64,000 nt of DNA from Paraburkholderia heleia NBRC 101817 (GCF_000739775.1 NZ_BBJH01000024.1:100872-164871); one strand, 5' to 3'. Positions 1-9,228 are shown, numbered from the stretch's first letter. Notes: a model not told the origin generated them from the letters alone. Made by a program: numbers and translations.

Positions 1-918
1 ATGCATCTGACGCACGAACTGGAAGTCAGCGACTCGCGTTTTCGCGCGGTCGTGGACTCGGCCTATGACGCGATAGTGACGATCAACGAGCAGCACAACA
101 TCACGCTATTCAACCGCGCGGCAGAAAACCTGTTTGGCTATCAATCGTCTGAGGTGCTTGGACAGCGGATCGAAATCCTGCTGCCAGAAAGATTCCGCGC
201 TAACCATTCGAGGAACGTGAAGCAGTTTGCGGATTCGGTGCAGATGAGCTTGCGGTCGATCACCCCACCGCGGATGGACGAAAGCAACAGCGTGTACGGG
301 CAGCACCGGAACGGCACAATCATCCCTGTCGAAATTGCGATTTCCAAGATCAAGGTCGACGGGGTGATCGAGTTCACGGCCGTCATTCGCGACATCACCG
401 AGCGCGCCCAGCTCATGGATCTGCTGAAGAAGCAGGCCGTCACCGACGCCCTGACCGGCTTGCCAAATCGCCGCGAATTTCTGGACTTTGTCAAAAAAGT
501 GCTCGCCACTGACAAGATTCTGTCCGTATTCATCCTCGACATCGATTACTTCAAGAAGATAAACGACAGCTACGGCCACGATATTGGCGACGAAGTGCTG
601 CGCGTGCTGGCGAAGGTCGGTACGTCGTTTCCGCACGGATCCATGCGGTTCGCGCGATGGGGAGGCGAGGAATTCGTCGCGGCGCTGCCGGACACGGATA
701 GCCGAAGCGCGCTTGCGATTGCGGATACGCTGCGCCGGCGTTTCGAGCAATCGGATTTCGAACATGCCTGGCGTCTGAAACCGATTCCTTTTACGGTCAG
801 CATTGGCGTGGTCACCCGCGACGCCGGCGAGCGCGATGTCGATGCGCTTATGCGGCGCGCAGACCGGGCGCTCTATCAGGCGAAGGAGTCGGGCCGAAAC
901 CGGGTGGAGGTAGGGTAG
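1..918 (+). CDS. PAS-GGDEF diguanylate cyclase (5' end may lie outside window)
   Basis: Should make cyclic di-GMP from two GTP in response to a signal read by its PAS domain. The PAS domain covers about residues 10-125 (NRAAENLFGY stretch); the GGDEF domain begins near DALTGLPNRR (about residue 149) and carries an intact GGEEF active loop at residues 221-225. The product-inhibition RxxD site, normally nine residues before this loop, reads HGSM, so feedback inhibition looks lost. No membrane segment is visible in this part. The first base of the window is the A of the ATG, so the true start and further sensor domains could lie upstream. The next same-strand gene is almost 3 kb away. Confidence 0.88.
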   Translation: MHLTHELEVSDSRFRAVVDSAYDAIVTINEQHNITLFNRAAENLFGYQSSEVLGQRIEILLPERFRANHSRNVKQFADSVQMSLRSITPPRMDESNSVYGQHRNGTIIPVEIAISKIKVDGVIEFTAVIRDITERAQLMDLLKKQAVTDALTGLPNRREFLDFVKKVLATDKILSVFILDIDYFKKINDSYGHDIGDEVLRVLAKVGTSFPHGSMRFARWGGEEFVAALPDTDSRSALAIADTLRRRFEQSDFEHAWRLKPIPFTVSIGVVTRDAGERDVDALMRRADRALYQAKESGRNRVEVG

Positions 919-976
919 CCCTGGACAAGCTTAGTCAGAGCGAGTAAGCATTGGCGGCACAGGAGCCGATCGATCG

Positions 977-1180
977 CTATGCATCAATGTTCATCCATCG
1001 TCCACGAGTACGAGCGGCTTGCCCTTGAACCTCCACGCTGGGTAGCACTCGACTGAGAAAATCGTGCATTCGCCTCGCGATCTCCTCGCCCTTGTCGGCC
1101 AGCGCGCAATGACCGCTGTCCGTCAAATGGATCTCTGCGTTGGGCACGACTTCGCGATACCGCAGCTGACAGGACGCAGC
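977..1180 (-). pseudogene. C-terminal remnant of an alpha/beta hydrolase
   Basis: The reading frame ending here gives VVPNAEIHLTDSGHCALADK followed by a helical tail, which is the usual last 50-60 residues of alpha/beta hydrolases, including the catalytic-His region (DSGH). The preceding 37 residues of the open frame (Arg/Ser/Cys rich) do not look like this family, and no nucleophile elbow or oxyanion region is present. It lies at the 3' end of a leftward oxidoreductase operon and was probably its last gene before deletion. A free-standing peptide is unlikely. Confidence 0.55.
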
Positions 1181-1351
1181 GTCGACGATTCTGGAGAACG
1201 CGCCGCTGGTGCAGCCTGCACGTGCAGGATCGCAGCGTCGGCTGGTCGGGTTCCCCTCGGCCGATTGTCGGTTCACCCCGTCATCTCGGGGGCGAGACCG
1301 CGCGATTACCCTAAAGATGGTGTGAGCGCCGGCGTCGCAACCGTCCTGGTC

Positions 1352-1382
1352 GCGCCAGCCTTACCTTATCAACGGCTGGCGC
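1352..1382. repeat. Strong inverted repeat, 9-bp perfect arms
   Basis: GCGCCAGCC and GGCTGGCGC are separated by 13 bases. It sits between the oxidoreductase gene and the hydrolase remnant. No T-run follows on either strand, so it is not a classic intrinsic terminator. It may be an RNA-processing or transcription-stop hairpin, or mark the deletion junction of the hydrolase gene. The 1181-1473 stretch around it holds no gene I can support. Confidence 0.5.
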
Positions 1383-1473
1383 CTCCTGAACTCAAATGCC
1401 TTGCCGCCGTTCAGATGCCTGTCATGTCCGGCAACGGGCCATTCGACTCAGCGAAATGTCTGCAAACCGTCGT

Positions 1474-2073
1474 TCATCGGTCGAACTTGATCAAGTCCTT
1501 GAAGATTAGTTGTCCCCAGCTATTTCCGCGCGCATGGACGAGCAGCCCGCCTTCAGAGAGCCCGCCAAGCTTGATTGGCGCGAAACCGAGCTTTTCCGCA
1601 AGCGCGCCAATCTCCGCTGCGGCTCGGTCGTCGTCGCTCGCCAGAAACACGACTCTCCTGCCACCGTGTGCGGACGGGTCCTGGTCAAGGACGGCAGCGA
1701 CCAGATGGTTGAAGCCTTTCACCAGTTTGGCCCCACTGAACGCCTTCGCGACGACTGCAGAGGATGGAAGACCGTTCAGTTCATCGAGTGGGGCCTGCGT
1801 GTTCATTGCGTCGACGACGGTCTTTCCCTTCCAGCCGGGCAGCGCCCTTGCGACCTCCGGGTGCGACTCGAAACGGACAGCCAAAAAGATGATGTCCGCC
1901 TTGACGGCTTCCGCCAGGGTTTGGGGAATGATCGTGGGCCCGATCGCCGCCGTGTGGGATGCAAAGCTCGCCGGGTCACGCGTGGTTGCGACGGATACTT
2001 CGATGCCGCTGCGGGCAAATGCCTTGGCCAGAGCCTGGCCGATCTTGCCGAAGCCGATGATTGCGTAGCTCAT
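1474..2073 (-). CDS. NADP-binding oxidoreductase, F420-dependent NADP reductase-like (PF03807 type)
   Basis: A 199-residue cytoplasmic protein built on an N-terminal Rossmann fold: the start YAIIGFGKIGQALAKAF holds the GxGxxG loop, and VATTRDP at the end of strand 2 (a basic residue, fitting NADP). The later TVVDAMN stretch is typical of the F420:NADP reductase-like family, most of which in F420-lacking bacteria have unknown substrates. AGGAG lies seven bases before the ATG. It follows the SDR gene by 28 bp on the same strand, so it is very likely the third gene of the operon that starts at 3617. A redox role with a small organic substrate is inference from this context. Confidence 0.8.
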   Translation of the reverse strand: MSYAIIGFGKIGQALAKAFARSGIEVSVATTRDPASFASHTAAIGPTIIPQTLAEAVKADIIFLAVRFESHPEVARALPGWKGKTVVDAMNTQAPLDELNGLPSSAVVAKAFSGAKLVKGFNHLVAAVLDQDPSAHGGRRVVFLASDDDRAAAEIGALAEKLGFAPIKLGGLSEGGLLVHARGNSWGQLIFKDLIKFDR

Positions 2074-2101
2074 GAGATTCTCCTACGTTTATCCGGCGCG
2101 C

Positions 2102-2869
2102 TCAGAGCTTGTAGCCGCCGCTCGCTTCAATCGTCTGGCCGGTCACCCAATGACCATCGTCGGAGGCCAGGAACGCCACGACGGCAGCGATTTCCGAGGG
2201 TTCGCCGAAGCGTCCCAGCGCGATTTCGGCCTCGACGGCCTTCACGAGTTCGGGATTCTCCCGGAAGGCGGCATTCGCGTCCGTTCGCGTGTAACCCGGC
2301 GCTACAGCGTTCGCAGTAATTCCGCGCGGCCCCAGTTCGGCCGCGAGTGCGTGAGTCAGGTTGTTGATGGCCGCTTTGGCCATCGAATAGACGGGTGCTG
2401 CCGTCACGGGCTTCGTGGCGGCAGCGGAAGAGATGTTGATGATGCGCCCACCATCGGCGAGACGATCGAGAGCGGCCTGAACGATGAAGAAAGGCGCGCG
2501 GGCGTAGACCGCCATCAGGGTGTCCCAACTGTCCGGTGTCGCGTCCTTGAAGCCGACCCAGCCCAGATTGCCGGCGTTGTTGACCAGAATGTCGAGGGTT
2601 TTGCTTCCGTTGCGCCGGGTGAATTCGCCGTCGAGTTTCTCGAACAAGGTCGGGACGCTCGCCGGGTCAACGAGATCCGCCTGGATCGCGAACGCCGTGC
2701 CTCCGGCTTTCCCGATGGCCGCGACCGCCTCGTGTGCTCCGGATTTGCTGGCGTTGTAGGTCAGCGCGACCGTCGCACCGTCCTTTGCGAGACGTTCGGC
2801 GATGGCTCGGCCAATGCCACGCGATGCCCCGGTCACGAGAGCGGTTTTGCCCTTTAGTGATTGTGCCAT
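2102..2869 (-). CDS. SDR-family oxidoreductase (3-oxoacyl-ACP reductase-like)
   Basis: A classical short-chain dehydrogenase/reductase of 255 residues. It shows the TGASRGIG cofactor loop near the N-terminus, LVNNAG, a serine in INISSAAA and YSMAK with the catalytic Tyr and Lys, and ends with the usual TGQTIEASGGY. A longer open frame exists upstream, but the start MAQSLKGK is chosen because GAGGAG lies eight bases before it. Only 13 bp separate it from the preceding SDR gene, so the two should be co-transcribed leftwards and controlled by the divergent LysR gene. The substrate cannot be read from sequence. Confidence 0.9.
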   Translation of the reverse strand: MAQSLKGKTALVTGASRGIGRAIAERLAKDGATVALTYNASKSGAHEAVAAIGKAGGTAFAIQADLVDPASVPTLFEKLDGEFTRRNGSKTLDILVNNAGNLGWVGFKDATPDSWDTLMAVYARAPFFIVQAALDRLADGGRIINISSAAATKPVTAAPVYSMAKAAINNLTHALAAELGPRGITANAVAPGYTRTDANAAFRENPELVKAVEAEIALGRFGEPSEIAAVVAFLASDDGHWVTGQTIEASGGYKL

Positions 2870-2882
2870 TTGGTTTTGCTCC

Positions 2883-3617
2883 TCAGAGTTGCGCCAGACC
2901 GCCGTCAACGGCGACCTCGCTGGCCGTCATGAAGCTGCTGTCCGACGACGCGAGAAAGGCAGCCGCTGCTCCGATCTCCGCCGGATCGGCCATGCGCTGG
3001 AGCGGCGTCATCGACGCGAAGACCTTCTGGCCCTCCTCGCCCAGCGCTTCCTTCGCGAGTTCGGTCGCCGTCGCCCCGGGCGACAGCACGTTGACCCGGA
3101 TGCCCGTGCCCTTCAGATCCTCCGCCCAGGTCCGCGCGAGATTGCGCACGGCCGCCTTGCTCGCGCTGTAAGCGCTGAATGCCGGGGCACCCGTGGTGCC
3201 CGCGCTCGATCCGGTCAGGATGATCGACCCGCCCTGGCCCATGAGCGGCAGCGCCTTCTGGACCGTGAAGATCGTGCCCTTCACGTTGGTGTCGAAGGTC
3301 TCGTCAATGTGCTCGGGGGTGATCTGGCCGAGCGCAAGCGGGCTTCCCGTGCCCGCATTGGCGAAGACGATGTCGAGGGATCCGCGCTCGGCCTTCACCG
3401 CCGCGTAGAGTCGGTCGAGGTCGGCCAGATCGGAGACCGAGCCCTTTACCGCGCGGGCATTGGGCCCAAGGTCGGCCACAGCGGCGTCGAGCAACGCCTG
3501 CCGGCGGCCGAAAATAAAGACGAACGCGCCCTCCTCGATGAAGCGCCTGGCTGCGGCGCGGCCGATCCCGGTAGCGCCACCGGTGATCACGGCAGTCTTT
3601 CCATTCAGTCTGGTCAT
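2883..3617 (-). CDS. SDR-family oxidoreductase, first gene of LysR-divergent operon
   Basis: A 244-residue classical SDR: TGGATGIG cofactor loop, FANAG, a serine in ILTGSSAG and the YSASK active site; C-terminal ASEVAVDGG. Start MTRLNGK is chosen over two upstream in-frame ATGs because AAGGAT lies at good spacing. It is clearly related to the SDR at 24577-25341 (shared NVKGxxFTVQKALPL and YSASKAAVR blocks), so the window contains two paralogues each next to a different LysR gene. An AT-rich 104-bp gap separates it from the divergent regulator and should hold both promoters. Confidence 0.9.
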   Translation of the reverse strand: MTRLNGKTAVITGGATGIGRAAARRFIEEGAFVFIFGRRQALLDAAVADLGPNARAVKGSVSDLADLDRLYAAVKAERGSLDIVFANAGTGSPLALGQITPEHIDETFDTNVKGTIFTVQKALPLMGQGGSIILTGSSAGTTGAPAFSAYSASKAAVRNLARTWAEDLKGTGIRVNVLSPGATATELAKEALGEEGQKVFASMTPLQRMADPAEIGAAAAFLASSDSSFMTASEVAVDGGLAQL

Positions 3618-3721
3618 GTCATGCATCCTTCGAAACAAAAGCGAGACACCATTCTGAAGCGCTTGATTCATGAAGCCAATTGACTGAATATTTATAAGTA
3701 CCATCTACTTTCTAGATATAT

Positions 3722-4663
3722 ATGCTAGATAACGTCACCATCAATCAGCTTCGGGCCTTCGTCGCCGTGTGTGACCAGGGAAGCTTTTCCGGGGCTGCCC
3801 GGGAACTGAGGCGTGCACAGTCGGCGATCAGTCACGCGATCAACGCGCTCGAGAGTGCCTTCGATGTGGTGCTGTTCGAGCGCAACACTCGCAAAGCGAC
3901 GCTGACGGCTGCCGGGCGCAGCCTTCTACCCGATGCTCGCGGGGTGATCTCGCGCACCGAGGAAATGAAGATGCGCGCAGTTGCCATTGCTGAAGCCGGG
4001 GTCCCACAGGTCTCGGTTGCCGTGGATACCTACTTTCCGCGCGCGCATCTGATCGAATGCCTGCGCACCCTGCAGGCGGACTTTCCAACGGTTGCAATCA
4101 ACCTGCGCATGACGACCATGCAGGACGGCGAGCGTCTGGTTCTCGAAGGCACCTGCGCGTTGGCGGTGACGATCACGGACGTGCCGGAGGTGAGCCCCGG
4201 CACCATAGAAAGGCTGCATCTATGCGACGCGCAAATGGTGACCGTCTGCGCGCCAGCGCATCCGCTGGCCGCAATCGCGGGGCCAATCCCGCGGGAGGAA
4301 TTTGGCCGGCACATCCAGCTCGTCGTAACCGACAATCAGCCCGATGCGGAAAAGACACAACAGGGGGTCGCGAGTGAGCGCCAGTGGCGGGTGAACGATC
4401 TCGGCGCGAAGCACGATCTGCTCAGGGGAAGCTTGTGCTGGGGGCACATGCCGCATCATATGGTTGCGGAAGACCTCGCGAAGGGGACACTTGTCGAACT
4501 ACAACGACGCGCGTGGCACATGCGCCCCCTCACGTTCATGATCTCGCAGCGGCGCGGATACGCGTTTTCCGAATGTGAGGCACGGCTGGTCGAGCTCCTT
4601 GGCAATCTTCATCCGTTCTTGAAAGGCGGGAAGACCAAGGCCGGCGTAACGCGCGGTCGCTGA
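3722..4663 (+). CDS. LysR-family transcriptional regulator
   Basis: A 313-residue LTTR with an N-terminal winged helix-turn-helix (INQLRAFVAVCDQGSFSGAA, then AQSAISHAINALE as recognition region, LFERNTRKATLTAAG as wing) and a periplasmic-binding-protein-like effector domain from about residue 90. By its divergent position it probably controls the SDR-SDR-NADP reductase operon on the left. There is no recognisable Shine-Dalgarno before the ATG (the upstream bases are AT-rich), so translation may start without one; the start agrees with the family's usual N-terminus. Confidence 0.9.
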   Translation: MLDNVTINQLRAFVAVCDQGSFSGAARELRRAQSAISHAINALESAFDVVLFERNTRKATLTAAGRSLLPDARGVISRTEEMKMRAVAIAEAGVPQVSVAVDTYFPRAHLIECLRTLQADFPTVAINLRMTTMQDGERLVLEGTCALAVTITDVPEVSPGTIERLHLCDAQMVTVCAPAHPLAAIAGPIPREEFGRHIQLVVTDNQPDAEKTQQGVASERQWRVNDLGAKHDLLRGSLCWGHMPHHMVAEDLAKGTLVELQRRAWHMRPLTFMISQRRGYAFSECEARLVELLGNLHPFLKGGKTKAGVTRGR

Positions 4664-4812
4664 CGGGTTCGCTCCGCGACGCACGGCGCGTGAATTCCAG
4701 CGCTTTCTCTGCGTGTGGTGAATTGGAGCCGAAGGTCGCAATTCGTGCTGACTTCAGCCGATGCCGGTTCGCCTGTACGCCGGGACTCAAATCGTCCCGG
4801 CGCGATGATGAC

Positions 4813-5586
4813 TTACTTCGTGGTGTATCCGCCGTTGATGAGGATGGTCTGGCCGGTGATCCACCAGCCATCACTAACGAGATGACGGATGAACGGCACC
4901 ACATCCTCGACGTCGGTCAACCCTGTTTTCGAAAACGCGGACAGTGCCGCGGCCGTTTTATGGTACGAGACCGCTTCCGCGCCTTCAGCGGGATAAAAGA
5001 ATGGCGTATCCATAGGACCGGGTCCTACGGCTGTCACTGAAATTCCGCGCGCTCCGAACTCCTTTGCGGCCGCACGCGTATAGTGCTCGACGGGTGCCTT
5101 TGTACCCGCATAAGCCGCGTAAAAGGGGGTGAATGCACCGAGCAGCGATGTCACGAGCGTGACAATCTTTCCGTTGTCGTTCACGTGTCGGCCTGCTTCG
5201 CGCAGAAAGAAAAATGCGGACTTCGAATTAACGGCGGCCATCTCGTCGTATTCCGCTTCGCTGATCTCCGTGAACGGCTTCTTCAGCACCTTGCCGACCG
5301 TGTTGATGGCGATATCCGGACGCCCCACCGCTGCGATCGCCTCTTCGAACAGACGCTCGACCGCTCCCGCGCTTGTCAGGTCTGCCTGGAATGCAACAGC
5401 CTCGGAACCGGATTGCTTGACCGCGGCGACAGTTTCGTCCGCCGCGGGCTTCGTGCCGGCGCTGTTGTAGTGAATCACGACCGCCTTCGCGCCGTGTCTG
5501 GCCAGGTCCCGCGCGATGAGGCCACCGAGGTTTTTCGCGCCACCGGCGATCAACACTGTCTTTCCCTGGATGTCATGGCTTGCCAT
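4813..5586 (-). CDS. SDR-family oxidoreductase with non-standard cofactor motifs
   Basis: A 257-residue SDR that keeps the catalytic YAGTK and a serine before it (VTSLLG) and the C-terminal ITGQTILINGGY, but whose glycine-rich loop reads AGGAKNLGG rather than TGxxxGxG and whose NNAG is INTVG. This occurs in a known SDR subgroup, so it is probably still active on NAD(P). Start MASHDIQGK is picked because GGAGAAG lies at proper spacing. It is divergent from the LysR gene at 5755, which is its likely regulator. It stands alone, with no downstream gene before the LysR gene at 3722-4663. Confidence 0.87.
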   Translation of the reverse strand: MASHDIQGKTVLIAGGAKNLGGLIARDLARHGAKAVVIHYNSAGTKPAADETVAAVKQSGSEAVAFQADLTSAGAVERLFEEAIAAVGRPDIAINTVGKVLKKPFTEISEAEYDEMAAVNSKSAFFFLREAGRHVNDNGKIVTLVTSLLGAFTPFYAAYAGTKAPVEHYTRAAAKEFGARGISVTAVGPGPMDTPFFYPAEGAEAVSYHKTAAALSAFSKTGLTDVEDVVPFIRHLVSDGWWITGQTILINGGYTTK

Positions 5587-5643
5587 TTGTCTTCTCCGAT
5601 CCGCGTGACCGCCCCACGCAGCCACCTTGACTGTGGATGGTAT

Positions 5644-5696
5644 AGTTCGAACTGTTTCCTATAAAGCCTCTATTTCTGGATGCATCCGTCAGAAAT
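5644..5696. promoter_or_regulatory. Candidate LysR operators between divergent SDR and LysR genes
   Basis: AGTTCGAACT at 5644-5653 is a perfect 10-bp palindrome, and ATTTCTG (5672-5678) pairs with CAGAAAT (5690-5696) around a second perfect palindrome GGATGCATCC. Such dyads about 30 bp apart in a divergent gap fit recognition and activation sites of an LTTR tetramer. Binding is inferred. Confidence 0.45.
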
Positions 5697-5754
5697 TGCG
5701 ACCAATGGAGGTGTCGTTTTTCGTGGTGAATGAGTTTCGGCTGAGCTGGCAGAC

Positions 5755-6672
5755 ATGGACCGTATTGACTTGTTTCGGGTATTCGCTCGCGTCGTCGAAT
5801 GCGCGAACTTTACGCGCGCCGCGGATACGCTTGGCATGCCTCGCTCGTCCGTTTCGGCCGCCATTCAGGAACTGGAAAACCGGGTCGGCACGCGATTACT
5901 GAACCGAACCACGCGCAAGGTCACGACGACCCAGGACGGCGCCGCCTTCTACGACCGCTGTCTGCGACTCATCGCAGACATGGAGGAAACGGAGAATCTG
6001 TTCCGTTCGGCGGACTCCGCGTCCGCCGGTACGTTACGCGTCGACATGCCCGGCCGAATTGGGCGCTTAATTGTCGCGCCTGCACTTCCCGCATTTCTCA
6101 ACGCCTATCCGCGGATCGACGTTGAAATTGGCGCGACGGATCGAGCGGTCGATCTGATCGAGGAGCGAATCGATTGCGCGCTGCGCGTCGGCACGCTCAA
6201 TCAATCCGAACTCATTGCGCGTCCGATCGGCGACCTCACGCTGATCAACGTCGCCAGTCCTGCGTATCTTGCCCGGCACGGCATCCCGCGCGATCCTGGC
6301 GACCTCGCGCAGCACATACCGGTCGGGTATGCGTCGCCGTCGAGCGGCCGGCTTGCGCAGTGGGAATGGGCTGACGGCGACACGGTCAGGACGCTCGCCA
6401 TCAAGGGGCGCGTAACCGTCAATAACGCGGAGGCGTATATCGCCTGTTGCCTGGCAGGCCTCGGGCTCATACAGATCCCTGCATATGATGTTGAGGCTCA
6501 TATCCGCGCTGGAGAACTTGTCGAAGTGATGCCGGAATTCCGTGCTGCACCCATGCCGGTCACGCTGCTTTATCCGCACCGGCAACACCTTTCTCGCCGC
6601 TTTCAGGTTTTTGCCGACTGGCTTGTTGAAATCGTTGTAAACAGGTGCTGCGAACGGACGGAGGGCGAATGA
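5755..6672 (+). CDS. LysR-family transcriptional regulator (CrgA/YafC-like subgroup)
   Basis: A 305-residue LTTR. The HTH is seen in NFTRAADTLGMPRSSVSAAI, followed by LNRTTRKVTTTQDG, and the effector domain starts around residue 88 with the ADSASAGTLRVDMPG type linker typical of the CrgA-like group that often regulates adjacent oxidoreductases. It is divergent from the SDR gene to its left and followed by a degenerate region, so autoregulation plus control of that SDR is the simplest reading. Confidence 0.9.
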   Translation: MDRIDLFRVFARVVECANFTRAADTLGMPRSSVSAAIQELENRVGTRLLNRTTRKVTTTQDGAAFYDRCLRLIADMEETENLFRSADSASAGTLRVDMPGRIGRLIVAPALPAFLNAYPRIDVEIGATDRAVDLIEERIDCALRVGTLNQSELIARPIGDLTLINVASPAYLARHGIPRDPGDLAQHIPVGYASPSSGRLAQWEWADGDTVRTLAIKGRVTVNNAEAYIACCLAGLGLIQIPAYDVEAHIRAGELVEVMPEFRAAPMPVTLLYPHRQHLSRRFQVFADWLVEIVVNRCCERTEGE

Positions 6673-6892
6673 TTCGCGCATGAGTGCGCGTTGTTTGCCG
6701 ATCTGGCGCTCGGGAACATCCTGAACGGGCGGATCGTTTGCCTGGAAGACGCAACTGATACGTTTAGATAGCTGAATGGCCGTTATGCCCAGTGGATTTG
6801 GCCAACCTTCATTCCGCCCGACGTATCCGGGAAAAGCTGTAATGTTATAACGCCTGAATTGATCTGCGCTGCAAGCGGGTAAAATCTCTACT

Positions 6893-7182
6893 ATGAAAGG
6901 CATAGCGCGAAATTTCTTACTCGTTGCAATTCTTCTCTCTGTATCCAATCTCGCCTCGGCTCTCGATGACCGTTTGGTTGGTAACTGACAGGGTCAGAGG
7001 GACAAGGATGGAAAGTGTGCCTATATGGCGTGGTCTATGAAAAGATCATCGGATGGAAAGTTCGAAATCGCATTCTGAACCGCCTGGACGAATCACCGGC
7101 TACGGGCTGCTGACCGATACCGATAATACCGGCACTACTACGCGCGCCTGGTACGGAGACGTCGAGTTTCTGCCAGGGCCTT
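6893..7182 (+). pseudogene. Broken gene for a small secreted protein
   Basis: The frame opens with a good signal peptide (MKGIARNFLLVAILLSV, cleavage after ASA) and continues DDRLVGN, then stops at TGA 6986-6988. Reading through that TGA as Trp gives a sensible soluble stretch (QGQRDKDGKCAYMAWSMKRS) until another stop at 7076; the rest of the protein continues in other frames (PPGRITGYGLLTDTDNT, then WYGDVEFLPGP before the final stop). So one nonsense change and at least two indels separate it from an intact gene of about 95 codons. I do not recognise the family. Confidence 0.6.
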
Positions 7183-7202
7183 GATAACGCAAAGCGGCCG
7201 AA

Positions 7203-7640
7203 CTAACTGAGTCCATCTGTTCGATCGGAGTCGCTGTCCAGCGCCACACACTTGCGCGGCGGATGTACAGCCCGTTCGTTCAATGGTTTGCGCAACAGCG
7301 ACAGCGTTCCGGCGATTAACAGCAAGGCGCCCAACAGATATTCGAACCAGGTGTTTTCGAGCGTTATATAACCACCCAATAACACCATGGGTCCGGCCGG
7401 CAATGCAAATGGCCAGAACAACTACCAGCTAAAATACCTGTCCCGAATGAAGCGCCAGTTGACGATCAGGGAAACCAGGATATTCAGGACGAGCGCGGTA
7501 GGCTTGATGCTTTTGGGTTCGTATCCCGCCAGTGCCGTGATGGCGATGTATCCGGAAGCCCCGGCTTGCCCTGCGCACGCGTAAAGCAACGCAACCGCCG
7601 GAAATGTGCCGCATGTCAGCATGCGTGTGCAATCGTCCAT
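7203..7640 (-). pseudogene. Truncated TauE/SafE-type membrane permease with in-frame amber codon
   Basis: Two adjoining stretches in one frame form a TauE/SafE (sulfite exporter family)-like half: ASGYIAITALAGYEPKSI, VLNILVSLIVNWRFIRDRYF and FWPFALPAGPMVLLGG, with three hydrophobic segments. They are split by a TAG at 7422-7424 where the family has a polar residue after the FSW motif (CAG to TAG would explain it). The protein would be only about 145 residues, roughly half the usual length, so the C-terminal half is also lost. Family assignment rests on motif memory. Confidence 0.5.
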
Positions 7641-7765
7641 CACGCATCGCAACCCCGATAGGTTGGAGCGATAGTATCGCACTCGAAACTCATGCTTGAA
7701 GGGCGTTCTACGCAGCGTGTCCGGACCTCGAGCCGCACGCACAGAACGCCCTGGATGCCAGGTCG

Positions 7766-9199
7766 CTATCTTGAGCCGAGCCTGTATCCGTCGTTCAGCG
7801 TTCCCATGAAAGCGATGATGTCCTGGATATCCTGGTCGGTCATCGCAGGCTTGTCGCCATACTGGCGGTCGAATGGCGCGTCCGCGACGTCGACATTTCC
7901 CTGGTACTTCGCCGGGATGTCGTTGTATTTCTGCACCTTGCCTGACGCATCCTTCGGATAGATTCTGTCCGGATTGGTGTTACGCAGGTTGTAGAAGTCC
8001 ATCACCTGCTTCAGGTCGTGGTAGACGCCATTGTGGAAGAACACGTGGCGTGTCGCCGCGTTGCGAAGCGTTGGCGTGAGGAACATTGCGCAATACTGCG
8101 TCTGCTGCACGAGGTCAGAACGGAAAGGACCGCAGACACCAAGGTCGTAGAACTTTGGATCCTTGTTGCTGGGCAGCGTCGGATTGCGTGGCACGCCAAG
8201 CGCCTCGTATTGCGTGTCCGTGAAGAGTGGCGGGAGACCATCCCTGGTAGGCTGACTCAAATGGCAACCGGCGCAGTTGGCCTTTGCCGGGTCATTGAAG
8301 AGCCGTAGACCGCGAAGTTCTGCACGACTGAGGCGGACTTTCCCCTCAAGCCAGTAGTCGTATTTGCTTGTGAACTCGTGGAACGACTTGTCTTCGAACT
8401 CGTAACGTCCAATGGCGAACATTGCCTCGGAAACAGCGAGTTCGTGATTGTTAAAGAGGTTCGGGCCGAATAGCTGCTTCAAAGTCTGTGCGTATCTGGA
8501 CTTCTCGAGCTTGGCCGAGACCTCATCGACGCTGCCGTTGGCCATCTCCACAGGATTGAGCATCGGGCCAAGTGCCTGCCGCTGCAGCGAATCGGCACGG
8601 CCGTCCCAGAACAGCCCACCCTGCGGCACCATCGCCGGTGCGGCTGGCGCGGCGCCGGCGATCTTGTTCGCGCGTTGCGTGCCCTGGGCGGCGGCCGCGA
8701 CGTTGTTCAGATTGACCGCGGTATCGACGTCACCCTGGTCAGGCCCGATGCTGAACGGCGCCTGACGATAGAGATAAGTCAACGAGGGCGGCGGCCGGTA
8801 GCCCATCTGATCCATATGCGGCCCCCCGATTTGAACGGACAGGTCGTTAGGCGGTCCGTACGCGTGCTCCGCGCTGTGACATGTGGCACATGACTGCTTT
8901 CCGGAGGCGGAAAAGGACGGGTCGTTGAAGAGCTGTTTGCCGAGCGTCGCGACGGCGCTAAGCGGAGCCTCCGGCGGTCGCACCAGATGCACCGGATGCG
9001 GGTTGGCGCCCGTCAGGTCTTCCACCATCAGTCCGACCCTGTCCGGCATACGCTCAGGATAACTGATGGCGTAGGCCGCTGCCGCGACGAGGCCGAGCCC
9101 GACAGCCACGCCTGCCGGCAACAGCCAGCGACGCACGGGCGCGGCGCCAGGGCCAGGTTGGCCGCCTGCGGAAAGATCAGATTGCACGGGAATGCTCAT
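7766..9199 (-). CDS. Di-haem cytochrome c peroxidase (CcpA/MauG superfamily)
   Basis: A 477-residue periplasmic protein anchored or exported by an N-terminal hydrophobic segment (about residues 25-45). Two haem c motifs are present: SCATCH followed by SAEHAYG, and NCAGCH, the expected pair of the bacterial di-haem peroxidase family, which reduces hydrogen peroxide with cytochrome c electrons or, in MauG-like members, oxidises protein or small-molecule targets. The ATG at MSIPVQSD is preferred over an upstream TTG; neither has a strong Shine-Dalgarno. A terminator hairpin separates it from the upstream phosphoesterase gene, so it likely has its own promoter. The long N-terminal extension suggests a non-classical substrate (inference). 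Confidence 0.88.
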   Translation of the reverse strand: MSIPVQSDLSAGGQPGPGAAPVRRWLLPAGVAVGLGLVAAAAYAISYPERMPDRVGLMVEDLTGANPHPVHLVRPPEAPLSAVATLGKQLFNDPSFSASGKQSCATCHSAEHAYGPPNDLSVQIGGPHMDQMGYRPPPSLTYLYRQAPFSIGPDQGDVDTAVNLNNVAAAAQGTQRANKIAGAAPAAPAMVPQGGLFWDGRADSLQRQALGPMLNPVEMANGSVDEVSAKLEKSRYAQTLKQLFGPNLFNNHELAVSEAMFAIGRYEFEDKSFHEFTSKYDYWLEGKVRLSRAELRGLRLFNDPAKANCAGCHLSQPTRDGLPPLFTDTQYEALGVPRNPTLPSNKDPKFYDLGVCGPFRSDLVQQTQYCAMFLTPTLRNAATRHVFFHNGVYHDLKQVMDFYNLRNTNPDRIYPKDASGKVQKYNDIPAKYQGNVDVADAPFDRQYGDKPAMTDQDIQDIIAFMGTLNDGYRLGSR

Positions 9200-9228
9200 G
9201 GTGAAAACTCTGGACGTCAAATGAGAAA

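Noticed and set aside
1352..1382. Inverted repeat considered as an integron attC or transposon end
   Set aside because: It lacks the RYYYAAC/GTTRRRY ends of attC sites, and no second copy or transposase lies nearby.
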